DNA of 64,000 nt, from contig NZ_VCAO01000002.1 of the NCBI RefSeq assembly GCF_005884405.1, forward strand, positions 372,001 to 436,000, given 5' to 3'. Positions 45,893-55,103 of this stretch are shown piece after piece (position 1 is the stretch's first letter; every line of letters begins with the position of its first letter). The notes beneath the pieces were generated by a model. The model was not told where the DNA came from. It ran no database searches and saw only the letters and a program-made list of their open reading frames with translations. This DNA comes from Qipengyuania marisflavi. GTDB lineage: Bacteria > Pseudomonadota > Alphaproteobacteria > Sphingomonadales > Sphingomonadaceae. Position numbers and translations under genes: made by a program.

Positions 45893-48265
45893 TTAACCAA
45901 TAACGAAAGGCATTGCTGCATCGTCTTGCGGCACCCAATGGATGTCTACAATTTTGTTGGGTAGATTGTAATAAATGAAGTCGCTTTGGCTCAAATTGGC
46001 CAACGAAACGTTTTCAAGCAAAAGTTGCGTTTCTCCAAAATTCAGCACCACATCATTGCCCTGTTGCTGGATTGCAGAAGATAATTCGTCGAAGTCTATG
46101 ATCCGTAAATCACGGATATCAATAAGATCTTTACCATGCTCAAAGTCTTCTATTATATTATTTGATCGAGTGTTGGTTATATAAAAATAATCACGTCCCG
46201 GGCCACCGCTTGCGGTGTTCGTTCCGGAACCGAAGACGATAGTATCGTCACCATCTCCGCCTCTATAAGTATCGTTGTTAAAGTCTCCCCACATGACGTC
46301 GTCACCTTCACCCCCGATGAGTACGTCGTTTCCGTCTGAGCCGAATATAATATCGTTTCCGGCGCCGCCCTCAATAGTATCGTTCCCGGAAAAGCCCCAC
46401 AAACGGTCATCGCCCTGGTTCCCAAAAAGTAGGTCATGGCCCAAATTACCCTGAATGCGGTCGCTGCCAGTGCCTCCGCTCAAATAGTCGTCGCCATTCC
46501 CGCCAAAGATGCGATCGTCGCCCTCCTCTCCCCACACTTCGTCATCTCCGAAACCGGCAGTCAGCCAGTCATTTCCCAGTCCGCCATAAACGACGTCGTC
46601 GTCATGGCCCGCATCAACAAAGTCATTGCCACGTCCTGCATGAATTATATCGCGCCCTGTTTCCCCATAAATAGTGTCGTCACCGCCTCTTGCAAAAATC
46701 TCTCCGTTACTTGCTGCAGCAGTGATAATATTATCAAGATCATTGGCGTATATGATGTAGTGATTTGTTCCACTTTGCAGGCGGAAATTTTCGACATTTA
46801 TCGGCATGGTATTGACGCGAACACTGCTTACAATGGTATCTGTTCCGCCGTTTTCAGGTTCCAAGATATTCACTTCACCAGAAATATAGTAAATATCATC
46901 ACCAGCTCGGCCACGAGCGGTGTCATTGCCATTGCCGAGTATGAATAGGTCAGCGCCAAGCCCGCCTATAAATGAATCGTCACCCAGAGTGCCAAGATGG
47001 ACATCGATACCATCAATCTGAGGAGGTGTGTCACGGTGTTGCTGCAGAATTTCCTGATAGTCCGGGTCGTCGACCAAATTTCGGATCTGATGAGGATCTG
47101 AGCTAATGTCGTAAAATTCTTCACTGCCGTCAGCGTTACGAATATACCTGAAGTGGTCGGTTCGATAACTGTATGCGCCGTACATCCACGTGAAGGCGCC
47201 ATTTCCTTCATACAAGCTGGGATCGCCACCGGGCAGCAATGGCGTTAAAGAATTGCCATCTCCGCGAAATCCACCTGTTACATCGGCCAGATCCAGAACC
47301 GTGGGATAAATGTCGCTCAGGCTAACTACCGTATCAACGACAAAGCCTTCTGTTTGCCCAGCTGTACGGATCATAAGCGGTGCGCGCCCTGATTCCTCCC
47401 ACAACGTAAATTTGTGCCATTCTCCACGGTCACCAAGGTGGTATCCGTGATCTGAAAAGACGACCACGTTAGTATTGGACGCATAGCTTGACGCGCCCAA
47501 GGTTGCGATCATTTCACCAAAGAGGAAGTCTGCATAAGAAACAGAAGCCAGATATGCATGGATCAGGTCTACCCACGCATCATTGTCAAGCACGACGTCA
47601 TGAAAAGCTGAGCCGGTAAGCGCATAATGGAAATCGGCCATAGCTTCGGTATCGTCGCCGAAATAGGGCACCTCAATCTGGCTGCGATCATAAAGATCAA
47701 AAAACTCTTGCGGTACGATCCAAGGACCGTGTGGCCTGAAAATACCCGCTGCAAGTACGAACGGCCCATCATGCTCTTCCTGCAGAAAGCTGACGACGTT
47801 TGCCGTAAGTACAGTGTCACCAAGTACAGCGTCACCAGACGGTCCATAGCTGATCGACCGGATCGTCTCAGACGATCCAAGCATTCCTGTTCTGAAGCCA
47901 TCGGCCGACAGGTAACGGTCAACAAAACGGTCCATCTCAGGTTCGTAAAGAGTGTGAAATACCTTTCCGCCCAAAGTGATATCATAACCTTGCGCAGCCA
48001 AACGCGCCAAAAGAATGTCGGCTTGAGGGACCTGATCGAAAACGCTCAGCGAGTTGTCGATGATCCCGCTGTCCCAGGGATTATGACCCGAAAGGATAGC
48101 CGACCGCGAGGGGTTGCAGAGGGCAACAGGTGCAAAGGCATGCGTAAAATTTGTAGATTGGCCAGCAAACGCATCAATATTCGGAGTTTTGAGCAGCCCG
48201 GCAAACTCTGGCCAAGCATAAATCGAAAAAAGATCGTCAAATGAAATAATAATTATATTCGACAC
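45893..48265 (-). CDS. Sulfatase fused to RTX calcium-binding repeats (type I secreted)
   Basis: This is a 790-residue fusion. Residues 1-415 are an iduronate-2-sulfatase-like arylsulfatase: metal pair D10-D11 in ISFDD, formylglycine motif C50-N-P-S-R, and DHGYHLGDRGEWHK with further metal/active-site residues. Residues about 425-692 hold some fifteen or more GGxGxDxhx nonapeptides (e.g. GGNGDDYLSGGTGSD), which fold into a calcium-bound beta roll. The last 100 residues resemble the RTX C-terminal cap and secretion signal (IIEDFEHGKDLIDIRDL). There is no signal peptide, consistent with type I secretion. It would cleave sulfate esters of external polysaccharides, such as algal glycans. No transporter genes are nearby. 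The DNA is markedly AT-rich, suggesting acquisition. Confidence 0.9.
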   Translation of the reverse strand: MSNIIIISFDDLFSIYAWPEFAGLLKTPNIDAFAGQSTNFTHAFAPVALCNPSRSAILSGHNPWDSGIIDNSLSVFDQVPQADILLARLAAQGYDITLGGKVFHTLYEPEMDRFVDRYLSADGFRTGMLGSSETIRSISYGPSGDAVLGDTVLTANVVSFLQEEHDGPFVLAAGIFRPHGPWIVPQEFFDLYDRSQIEVPYFGDDTEAMADFHYALTGSAFHDVVLDNDAWVDLIHAYLASVSYADFLFGEMIATLGASSYASNTNVVVFSDHGYHLGDRGEWHKFTLWEESGRAPLMIRTAGQTEGFVVDTVVSLSDIYPTVLDLADVTGGFRGDGNSLTPLLPGGDPSLYEGNGAFTWMYGAYSYRTDHFRYIRNADGSEEFYDISSDPHQIRNLVDDPDYQEILQQHRDTPPQIDGIDVHLGTLGDDSFIGGLGADLFILGNGNDTARGRAGDDIYYISGEVNILEPENGGTDTIVSSVRVNTMPINVENFRLQSGTNHYIIYANDLDNIITAAASNGEIFARGGDDTIYGETGRDIIHAGRGNDFVDAGHDDDVVYGGLGNDWLTAGFGDDEVWGEEGDDRIFGGNGDDYLSGGTGSDRIQGNLGHDLLFGNQGDDRLWGFSGNDTIEGGAGNDIIFGSDGNDVLIGGEGDDVMWGDFNNDTYRGGDGDDTIVFGSGTNTASGGPGRDYFYITNTRSNNIIEDFEHGKDLIDIRDLRIIDFDELSSAIQQQGNDVVLNFGETQLLLENVSLANLSQSDFIYYNLPNKIVDIHWVPQDDAAMPFVIG

Positions 48266-48675
48266 GCAGCACCCCGCAGATGTAGAAATGGCGCACTTAT
48301 ATTGGCAATGCGACCCGGTACTCCCATATTGTAGTGTTACCGGGTGTCAATTCAATAAAATGATTTGCCGGCGTTGTGAGAGGGCGTGTGGGTTTTTTAC
48401 CATAGTTGTTCTGCAGGAGCATGCGGAAGGTAGCTTTGAGGCGATTTAATATCCGTCTGTATCTAGGACTAGCATAAGTTGCCCTAGAGGAATCTTAGAA
48501 TCGGATTCTCTTAACCAAGCCATCAGGCGGCTGCAGGCAGCTCAGTGCAAATCACCGCTTACATGAAGCAGGAAGGCTGATCGTTGCGTGCCCATCGAGG
48601 CCCAAACCGCGAAGCCTGCGGGGGAATGCGCGGGTGGACCTTGTGGCGGCTGGCGGCTGCGCGTAAGTCCGGCCG
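48266..48675. other. Non-coding upstream region of sulfatase-RTX and psd
   Basis: This 410-bp divergent gap holds no convincing gene. Two inverted repeats stand out: ACCCGGTA / TACCGGGT (48313-48320 and 48338-48345, 17-nt loop), 48 bp before the sulfatase ATG, and AGAATC-G-GATTCT (48497-48509). They may be operators or an RNA hairpin in the sulfatase leader. The AT-rich character of the sulfatase gene fades towards psd. Confidence 0.5.
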
Positions 48676-49428
48676 ATGGCAGGTGATCTTCTCGATAATA
48701 AGGGCCGCGGCGACGCTAGTTGGTCGTGGCCTGCAATTCACCCGGAAGGGCGCAAATTCGGGGTGTTGGCTGTTGGTATCAGCCTGTTCTTCCTGTTGCT
48801 GCTCGACTGGGAGATCATTGGCTGGCCGCTATTGCTGCTCTCCGCAGGCGTCTTCGCATTCTTCCGCGACCCCGAGCGGGTCGTGCCGCAAGACGAGCAC
48901 GCGATTGTTTCACCCGCCGATGGCCTGATCTCGCTGATCGCGGAAGTGGACCCTCCGCAGGAGCTGATGATCGACGATGGGACCGGCAATGCCGGGATGC
49001 CTGTAGGCAAGGTCACACGCGTATCAATTTTCATGTCGGTGTTCGATGTGCACATCAATCGCTCGCCCATCGCCGGGACGATCCAGCGGATCGTCTATAT
49101 TCCCGGCTCGTTCATGGATGCCGGGCTCGACAAGGCCAGCGAAGAGAACGAGCGGCAGCATATCCTGATTGAACGGATGGACGGTACGCAAGTTGGTTTC
49201 ACGCAGATTGCCGGGCTGATCGCGCGGCGGATTGTGCCGTTTGTGAAGCCCGGCGATACGGTTGGGGCAGGGCAGCGGGTCGGTTTGATCCGGTTTGGCA
49301 GCCGCGTCGATGTCTACCTGCCTGCCGGAACGGGTTCCAAGGTGCTGCTCGGCCAATCGGTCATCGCGGGCGAAACCGTGTTGGCCGAAATCGGCACGCA
49401 AAAATTGATTGAGGGTGTCGCGCAATGA
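48676..49428 (+). CDS. psd: Phosphatidylserine decarboxylase proenzyme
   Basis: This membrane-associated enzyme makes phosphatidylethanolamine. It is the short (archaeal/alphaproteobacterial-type) form of 250 residues: N-terminal hydrophobic segments ([33 protein letters not shown]), [21 protein letters not shown], and [16 protein letters not shown]. The self-cleavage site is [11 protein letters not shown], where Ser becomes the pyruvoyl group. Its stop overlaps the pssA start (ATGA). Confidence 0.95.
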   Translation: MAGDLLDNKGRGDASWSWPAIHPEGRKFGVLAVGISLFFLLLLDWEIIGWPLLLLSAGVFAFFRDPERVVPQDEHAIVSPADGLISLIAEVDPPQELMIDDGTGNAGMPVGKVTRVSIFMSVFDVHINRSPIAGTIQRIVYIPGSFMDAGLDKASEENERQHILIERMDGTQVGFTQIAGLIARRIVPFVKPGDTVGAGQRVGLIRFGSRVDVYLPAGTGSKVLLGQSVIAGETVLAEIGTQKLIEGVAQ

Positions 49429-50267
49429 GTATTCTCCCGCCGTTACCGCCAAAGGAACCTGAAGAACGGGCCCGGCTCGGGCCCAAGGCCGCCGAGGATG
49501 AAGCGCCGGTAATGGGGCGCACCCGCGGGCTGAGCCTGCGTGCGATGCTGCCCAATGCGATCACTGCCGCTGCGCTGTGTTCGGGACTGACGGGTATTCG
49601 CTTTGCCATATCCGACAATTGGGCCGCTGCGGTGGTTGCTGTGATCCTATCCGGGTTGCTGGATGGTATCGATGGTCGGATCGCCCGTGCTCTAAAAGCG
49701 CAATCGCGGTTTGGGGCGGAGTTGGACAGTCTGGCCGATTCGCTGAGCTTTGGCACAGCACCCGCGCTGATCATCTATCTGTGGTCGCTGAGCGCCGATC
49801 CGCGGCTGGGCTGGTTCGCGGCGCTGGCCTTTGCAATTTGCTGCGCATTGCGGCTGGCGCGCTTCAACGCCCAGATCGACGTGGCCGAACAGCCGCACAA
49901 ATCATTGGGCTTCCTGACCGGCGTTCCGGCACCGCTGGGTGCGGGTCTGGCGTTCCTGCCATTCTATCTGTGGATGGCCACCGGCCTTGACCTGTTCCGT
50001 TCGCCGCTGTTGGTCGGGGTATGGATCGCGGTGATCGCGGTGCTGATGATCTCGAACATCGCGACAATGAGCTGGACCTCGGTTAGACCGCGCCGCAACG
50101 TCCGGTTGGAATTGCTGGCGGTTGGCGGAATGCTGTTTGCGGCATTGCTGCTGGAACCGTGGTGGACGCTCAGCGCGATCTCAATCGGCTATCTGGTGCT
50201 GATGCCCTATGCCCTGCTGAAGTATTCCCGCGTCAGGCAGCAGCGCGGCGTGCCGAGCGGCGAGTAG
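49425..50267 (+). CDS. pssA: CDP-diacylglycerol-serine O-phosphatidyltransferase
   Basis: This membrane enzyme makes phosphatidylserine, the substrate of Psd, whose gene lies just upstream with a 4-bp overlap. The 280 residues contain the CDP-alcohol phosphotransferase signature [31 protein letters not shown] (D-G-x2-A-R-like, G, D-x3-D) and six to eight hydrophobic helices. A cytoplasmic N-terminal tail rich in Pro and Glu precedes the core. Confidence 0.94.
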   Translation: MSILPPLPPKEPEERARLGPKAAEDEAPVMGRTRGLSLRAMLPNAITAAALCSGLTGIRFAISDNWAAAVVAVILSGLLDGIDGRIARALKAQSRFGAELDSLADSLSFGTAPALIIYLWSLSADPRLGWFAALAFAICCALRLARFNAQIDVAEQPHKSLGFLTGVPAPLGAGLAFLPFYLWMATGLDLFRSPLLVGVWIAVIAVLMISNIATMSWTSVRPRRNVRLELLAVGGMLFAALLLEPWWTLSAISIGYLVLMPYALLKYSRVRQQRGVPSGE

Positions 50268-50481
50268 CCAGACCAGCACGCAGCGAACGGCCAGCCATCC
50301 TGGCACTGCAATGGGGTGTCGCAGGGCGCATCTTGCGTTCGCCACCACGCGGCTGACCCGCCGCAAGCTCAGCCCGCAGCTGGCCGAAAGCGGACCACCA
50401 GCGCAGTCCGTTATCGGCAAGCACACTCAGCGCGGCCATGCCGGTCACGGTGAGGAGGGCGGTAATCAGCAATGCGGTCAT
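50233..50481 (-). CDS. Hypothetical small membrane protein
   Basis: I do not recognise this 82-codon frame. It has one N-terminal membrane helix (MTALLITALLTVTGMAALSVLA), then DNGLRWWSAFGQLRAELA and a strongly basic tail (RRSARRAAA). An AAGG lies nine bases upstream of the ATG. It overlaps the pssA end by 35 bp tail to tail. It could be spurious. Confidence 0.45.
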   Translation of the reverse strand: MTALLITALLTVTGMAALSVLADNGLRWWSAFGQLRAELAAGQPRGGERKMRPATPHCSARMAGRSLRAGLATRRSARRAAA

Positions 50482-50840
50482 CGGTATGGACCTTTTTCTG
50501 TTCCCGCCTGGCGATGAGTCTGTTGACAGGCTGGGGATAAATCGTGGAAACTACCTACTGCTCGCCAGTTTGTTCCGGCGATGACGCTAATGTTCCCTAT
50601 TTGTTCTCGGGCGTCAAGCGCTTTCTGCGACCGATCTGTATTTTTCTGCGATGAATTGAGGCTGGATTTCTTGGTCCTGTCCGGCTAGGGGCGCGCGGTC
50701 TGCAAGGGATTCGGCCATTCCGGTTCGTATCCACCAGCGGGCAAATCCACATGGAAGGCGCTCATACCGGTGCCCGGCGCGGGATACTCCGCACCTCGGG
50801 TTCCAGCTTTCCAGAGGCATAACCGGAAAGGAATTTACTT
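50482..50840 (+). promoter_or_regulatory. rpsB promoter and leader region
   Basis: This 359-bp stretch has no convincing gene. It contains a TTGACA box at 50523-50528 without a good -10 at the right distance. A GC-rich leader (about 50750-50835) can fold, for example with GGTGC (50770-50774) pairing with GCACC (50793-50797), and ends in the GGAAAGGAA ribosome site. Ribosomal protein S2 represses its own operon through the leader in other bacteria; a similar role here is only a suggestion. Confidence 0.35.
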
Positions 50841-51593
50841 ATGGCGGCTCCTACCGTCACGATGCAGCAGTTGATCGAGGCCGGCGCACACTTCGGCCAC
50901 CAGACCCACCGCTGGAACCCCCGCATGAAGCCGTATATCTTCGGCGCTCGCAGCGGCATCCACATTATCGACCTGTCGCAGACCGTGCCCCTGATGGCGC
51001 GCGCGCTCGACTTCGTCGCGCAGACCGCGCGTTCGGGCGGCAAAGTGCTGTTCGTCGGCACCAAGCGTCAGGCGCAAGAACCCATCGCCGAAGCCGCACG
51101 CAAGAGCGGGCAGCACTTCGTCAACCATCGCTGGCTGGGCGGCATGCTCACCAACTGGAAGACCATTTCGGGTTCGATCAAGCGTCTCAAGGCGCTTGAG
51201 GAACAGCTGTCGGGCGAAAGCTCGGGCCTGACCAAGAAGGAACTGCTTCAGCTGACGCGTGAGCGTGACAAGCTGGAACTGTCGCTTGGCGGCATTCGCG
51301 ACATGGGCGGCATTCCTGACGTCATGATCGTGATCGACGCCAACATGGAAGATCTCGCGATCAAGGAAGCCAACGTGCTTGGTATTCCAGTGATCGGCGT
51401 GCTCGATACCAATGTCGATCCGCATGGCATCGCATTCCCGGTTCCGGGCAATGATGACGCTGCCCGTGCGATCCGCCTGTACTGCGATGCCTTTGGCGCC
51501 GCTGCCCGCTCGGGCAAGGGCGAAGCCGTTGGCGATAGCGGCCAGGACGTTGGCGCGATGGCTGAACCGCCAACGGAAGCTGTCGAAGCCTGA
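50841..51593 (+). CDS. rpsB: 30S ribosomal protein S2 (uS2)
   Basis: This small-subunit protein of 250 residues includes [30 protein letters not shown] near the N-terminus and GHFGHQ-type and [18 protein letters not shown] segments that identify S2. A short Ala/Glu-rich C-terminal tail follows IRLYCDAF. The first gene of the conserved rpsB-tsf-pyrH-frr set. Confidence 0.98.
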   Translation: MAAPTVTMQQLIEAGAHFGHQTHRWNPRMKPYIFGARSGIHIIDLSQTVPLMARALDFVAQTARSGGKVLFVGTKRQAQEPIAEAARKSGQHFVNHRWLGGMLTNWKTISGSIKRLKALEEQLSGESSGLTKKELLQLTRERDKLELSLGGIRDMGGIPDVMIVIDANMEDLAIKEANVLGIPVIGVLDTNVDPHGIAFPVPGNDDAARAIRLYCDAFGAAARSGKGEAVGDSGQDVGAMAEPPTEAVEA

Positions 51594-51638
51594 GCCATTC
51601 GCAGATCGGGCGCACCGCGCGCCTGACCTGATAATTCC

Positions 51639-51671
51639 AGCGCCGGGCCGCTTTTGAGCAGGCCCGGCGCT
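51639..51671 (+). terminator. Hairpin between rpsB and tsf (attenuator)
   Basis: A perfect 11-bp stem (AGCGCCGGGCC / GGCCCGGCGCT) with an 11-nt loop lies in the 106-bp rpsB-tsf gap. No T tract follows, so full termination is unlikely; it may lower tsf expression relative to rpsB or protect the rpsB message. Confidence 0.6.
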
Positions 51672-51699
51672 GCATACCATTATACAAAGGAACCAGATC

Positions 51700-52626
51700 A
51701 TGGCTGCATTCACTGCTGCTGACGTGAAAACCCTGCGCGAGAAAACCGGCGCGGGCATGATGGACGCCAAGAAGGCGCTCGAAGCCGCTGACGGCGATAT
51801 CGAAGCTGCGGTTGACGCCTTGCGGGCCAAGGGCCTTGCCACTGCGCAGAAGAAGTCGAGCCGTACCGCGGCCGAGGGTCTCGTCGGCGTTGCCGTCGAA
51901 GGCACCAAGGGCGTTGCGGTCGAGGTGAACTCCGAAACCGATTTCGTCGCCAAGAACGACCAGTTCCAAGATTTCGTGCGCAAAACCACCGAGGCCGCCC
52001 TAGGCGTGTCGGGTGACGATGTCGAAACGCTGAAGGCTGCTTCCTATCCCGGCGGCGGCACTGTCGCAGACAAGCTGACCGACAATGTTGCGACCATTGG
52101 TGAAAATCAGCAGGTCCGCCGCATGAAGACAGTGTCGGTGAACTGCGGTGTGATCGTGCCTTATGTGCACAATGCTGCAGCCGCCAACCTCGGCAAGATC
52201 GGCGTGCTGGTTGCGCTGGAAAGCGAAGCCGGGGCGGACGTTCTCGAACCGCTTGGCAAGCAGTTGGCAATGCACATTGCTGCCGCGTTCCCGCAGGCGC
52301 TCGACGCGGACGGCCTTGATGCCGAAGTGATCGACCGTGAGCGCAAGATCGCTGCGGAAAAGGCTGCCGAAAGCGGCAAGCCCGCCGAAGTGCAGGACAA
52401 GATGGTTGAAGGCGCGGTGAAGAAGTTCGCCAAGGAAAACGCGCTGCTCAGCCAGGTCTTCGTGATGGACAACAAGACCCCCATCGCGGACGTGGTTGCC
52501 AAGGCTGGCAAGGAAGCCGGCGCGGCCATCGTGCTGAAGGACTATGTCCGTTTCCAGCTCGGCGAAGGCATCGAAAAAGAAGAAACCGACTTCGCGGCGG
52601 AGGTTGCTGCTGCCGTTGGCGGCTAA
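51700..52626 (+). CDS. tsf: Elongation factor Ts
   Basis: This is the nucleotide exchange factor for EF-Tu, 308 residues. The N-terminal UBA-like domain ([29 protein letters not shown]) and the core signature [18 protein letters not shown] are plain. Residues further on ([24 protein letters not shown]) match the dimer and EF-Tu contact regions. Confidence 0.98.
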   Translation: MAAFTAADVKTLREKTGAGMMDAKKALEAADGDIEAAVDALRAKGLATAQKKSSRTAAEGLVGVAVEGTKGVAVEVNSETDFVAKNDQFQDFVRKTTEAALGVSGDDVETLKAASYPGGGTVADKLTDNVATIGENQQVRRMKTVSVNCGVIVPYVHNAAAANLGKIGVLVALESEAGADVLEPLGKQLAMHIAAAFPQALDADGLDAEVIDRERKIAAEKAAESGKPAEVQDKMVEGAVKKFAKENALLSQVFVMDNKTPIADVVAKAGKEAGAAIVLKDYVRFQLGEGIEKEETDFAAEVAAAVGG

Positions 52627-52651
52627 GCGACACTGTAACGCACGGCATTCG

Positions 52652-52684
52652 CGGCCGCCGGACTTCGGTTCGGCGGCCGTTTTT
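52652..52684 (+). terminator. Intrinsic terminator of tsf
   Basis: A 9-bp GC stem (CGGCCGCCG / CGGCGGCCG) with a 10-nt loop is followed directly by TTTTT. It separates tsf from the convergent metallophosphoesterase gene. Confidence 0.92.
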
Positions 52685-52691
52685 GTATCGG

Positions 52692-53534
52692 CTAGGTAGC
52701 GGGGGCGACCAGCTCCACAACCCAGATTGTCGGCTTGGTAAACAGGCGGATCGGCAGCAGGCTGGTGCCCAGACCAGCCCCGACGATCAGGGTCTTGCCG
52801 CCCTCGTCGATCCTGCCGCAAGCGTAGCGGTCGCCAAATTCGGAAAGATAGGCGGGCGCGCCGCCCCACGGGTAAGCGATCTGGCCGCAATGGGTATGCC
52901 CAGCCAGCATCAGGCGCACCGAAGGCGGGAGCTGAGGAAAGGCATCCGGACTGTGGCCGAGCATAATTTGCGCCCCGCTCAGCCGCGCCAGTGCGGACAT
53001 GGTCGCAGGCACATTATCCTTGCCCGTATAACCATCGTCCAGCCCGCCGATCGCGAGTGGTCCGGCTTGGGTTGCCGAATTGACCAGCAGCGTGATGCCA
53101 GCCTTCTCAAGCTCCCGAGTGATGCCCGGCATGTCGAACCAGTGATCGTGATTCCCGGGAACGGCGATTGTTGCCAGCCGAGGCGTCAGCTTGGCCAGCG
53201 GCGCGATGGCTTGGCTGGCAGCATACATATGGGTGGCGGATCGTTTCTCGCTGATAAAATCATCCGCAATAGCCACAATATCGGGTTGCAGCGCGTTCAC
53301 CTGATCGACAATCCGGGCAAGCCGTGAGGGCGGCATATCCGGCCCCGCCACATGGATATCGCTGATCAGCACCAGCGTGAGCGGCGGCGTATCGCTGGGC
53401 AGGTCCGGCAATGAAACGGTAGTGCGACGGACCACAGGATCGGCCATCGTGTCTTCCCACGCCCTGGCGCTGGTCAGCAGAGCGAGGCCTATCGCGGTGA
53501 GCAGCAGGATTTGCCATCTTTTGGGCTTGGTCAT
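52692..53534 (-). CDS. Metallophosphoesterase (YaeI-like)
   Basis: This membrane-anchored or exported phosphoesterase of 280 residues has an N-terminal hydrophobic segment (WQILLLTAIGLALLTSA) and the di-metal motifs LVLISDIHVAGPD, VAIADDFIS, VPGNHDHW, MLGHSPD and LAGHTHCGQIAYP. The second motif has DD rather than the typical GD. The ATG at 53534 is chosen. Substrates in this family include UDP-diacylglucosamine and other phosphoesters, but the substrate here is unknown. It interrupts the usual tsf-pyrH order. Confidence 0.85.
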   Translation of the reverse strand: MTKPKRWQILLLTAIGLALLTSARAWEDTMADPVVRRTTVSLPDLPSDTPPLTLVLISDIHVAGPDMPPSRLARIVDQVNALQPDIVAIADDFISEKRSATHMYAASQAIAPLAKLTPRLATIAVPGNHDHWFDMPGITRELEKAGITLLVNSATQAGPLAIGGLDDGYTGKDNVPATMSALARLSGAQIMLGHSPDAFPQLPPSVRLMLAGHTHCGQIAYPWGGAPAYLSEFGDRYACGRIDEGGKTLIVGAGLGTSLLPIRLFTKPTIWVVELVAPAT

Positions 53535-53612
53535 GGCGATGGCTTGACCATAAACAGCGCCGACCACAAGCGCGATGGCGCGGGCCTGTTCGCGCTGCTA
53601 GGACTTATCCCG

Positions 53613-54287
53613 ATGCCCAGCGATTTCGTCACCGACCCGGCCACCATTCACGGCAGCCGTATTCCCGCCGACCCGGCCAATTTCGGCGATGATATCGCGT
53701 GGGATGACCACAAGCTGGCCTATATGGCGGCACGCGTGATGGGGAAGGACGTGCTCGATCTGGGATGTGTGCAGCATGACCCGGAAAATTACCGCAGCCG
53801 CTATTGGCTTCATCGTGCCTTGCGCGAGAAGGCGGCATCTATCCTCGGCCTCGATCTGAGCCGTGACGGTGTCGCCGCGCTGTCGGCCCGCGGGCTGGAG
53901 ATCGTCCACGGCGATGCGCAGAATTTCGACCTGAGCCGCAGCTTCGATGTGATTGTGGCGGGCGATCTGATGGAGCATCTGGAGGACTTCGCGGGGTTCT
54001 TTACAAGTGTAAAACGGCATCTCAGGCCCGGCGGGGCGCTGCTCGTCTCCACACCCAACCCCTGGTACTGGCGCAATATCGCCAAGGCGGTGCTGCGCGC
54101 GGAGGTTGACAACAATCCAGAGCACACCTGCTGGTTCGATCCGCGCACTTTGCGGCAGCTGGCGGCGCGGCATGATATGAGCCTTGGCGAGATCGCATTC
54201 GGGTCGCGCTATTCCCGTGATCGGCTGATGCCATTGCCGCGCGGGATCAAGCATACCAGCTGGCACGCCACTCTGCGCGGCGGATGA
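53613..54287 (+). CDS. Class I SAM-dependent methyltransferase
   Basis: The 224 residues have the Rossmann-fold motifs: I VLDLGCVQHDPEN (DLGC), acidic end of strand 2 ILGLDLSRDGV, VHGDAQNF, and motif IV FDVIVAGDLMEHLEDFAG with HLRPGGALLVSTPNPWYW. The target is unknown; the resemblance is to ubiquinone or glycan methyltransferases. The ATG at 53613 has AGGA nine bases upstream. It is divergent from the phosphoesterase and 73 bp upstream of pyrH. Confidence 0.83.
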   Translation: MPSDFVTDPATIHGSRIPADPANFGDDIAWDDHKLAYMAARVMGKDVLDLGCVQHDPENYRSRYWLHRALREKAASILGLDLSRDGVAALSARGLEIVHGDAQNFDLSRSFDVIVAGDLMEHLEDFAGFFTSVKRHLRPGGALLVSTPNPWYWRNIAKAVLRAEVDNNPEHTCWFDPRTLRQLAARHDMSLGEIAFGSRYSRDRLMPLPRGIKHTSWHATLRGG

Positions 54288-54360
54288 GGCGATCCGCACC
54301 CTTGGCAGCACGGCACTGGCGCACTAAGGCCGCGCAAACCCACAATCTTGCGAGCTGCTG

Positions 54361-55077
54361 ATGAGCCATCCCACCTACAAGCGCGTTCTCCTGAAGCTTT
54401 CGGGCGAAGTGCTGATGGGCGGCCAGCAGTTCGGGATCGACCCGGCTTTCGTTCTGGAGATGGCGAAAGAGGTGAAGGCAGCCAAGGAAACCGGGCTGGA
54501 GATTTGCCTGGTGATCGGCGGCGGCAATATCTTTCGCGGGATGGCCGGTGCGGCGCAGGGCATGGACCGTGCGCAAGCCGATTATATGGGTATGCTGGCC
54601 ACCGTCATGAACGCGCTGGCGATGCAGAGCGCGCTGGAACAGATCGGTGTTCCCACCCGCGTGCAGTCAGCCATCGAGATGGACAAGGTGTGCGAGCCGG
54701 TGATCCGCCGCCGCGCCGAACGCCATCTTGAAAAGGGCCGCATCGTGATTTTCGCCGCCGGAGTGGGCGCGCCGTATTTCACCACCGATTCCGGGGCCGC
54801 ATTGCGCGCCGCCGAAATGCGCTGCGACGCTTTGCTCAAGGGCACCAGCGTTGATGGCGTGTACAGCGCCGATCCGAAGAAAGATCCGGACGCAAAGCGT
54901 TATGATAGCGTGAGTTACGACCGGGTGCTCGCAGACAATCTCAAGGTCATGGATGCCTCCGCCGTCGCGCTGTGCCGCGATAACGGTATTCCCATCGTGG
55001 TCTTTTCCATTCGCGAGCAGGGCAATCTTGCCCGCGTGCTGGTGGGCGAGGGCACGCAGACCATCGTTACCAGTTAA
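54361..55077 (+). CDS. pyrH: UMP kinase
   Basis: This amino-acid kinase fold enzyme of 238 residues phosphorylates UMP to UDP in pyrimidine synthesis. Motifs are [42 protein letters not shown] and [23 protein letters not shown], with [15 protein letters not shown] at the nucleotide site. It is followed by frr, as in most bacteria. Confidence 0.97.
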   Translation: MSHPTYKRVLLKLSGEVLMGGQQFGIDPAFVLEMAKEVKAAKETGLEICLVIGGGNIFRGMAGAAQGMDRAQADYMGMLATVMNALAMQSALEQIGVPTRVQSAIEMDKVCEPVIRRRAERHLEKGRIVIFAAGVGAPYFTTDSGAALRAAEMRCDALLKGTSVDGVYSADPKKDPDAKRYDSVSYDRVLADNLKVMDASAVALCRDNGIPIVVFSIREQGNLARVLVGEGTQTIVTS

Positions 55078-55103
55078 TCACCACAAACCAGACCGAGGAA
55101 GCC

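Noticed and set aside
46180-47010. DNA repeats in the sulfatase gene as a mobile or CRISPR-like array, and the plus frame 46436-46948
   Set aside because: The periodicity comes from Gly/Asp codons of the RTX nonapeptides; the plus frame is its shadow.
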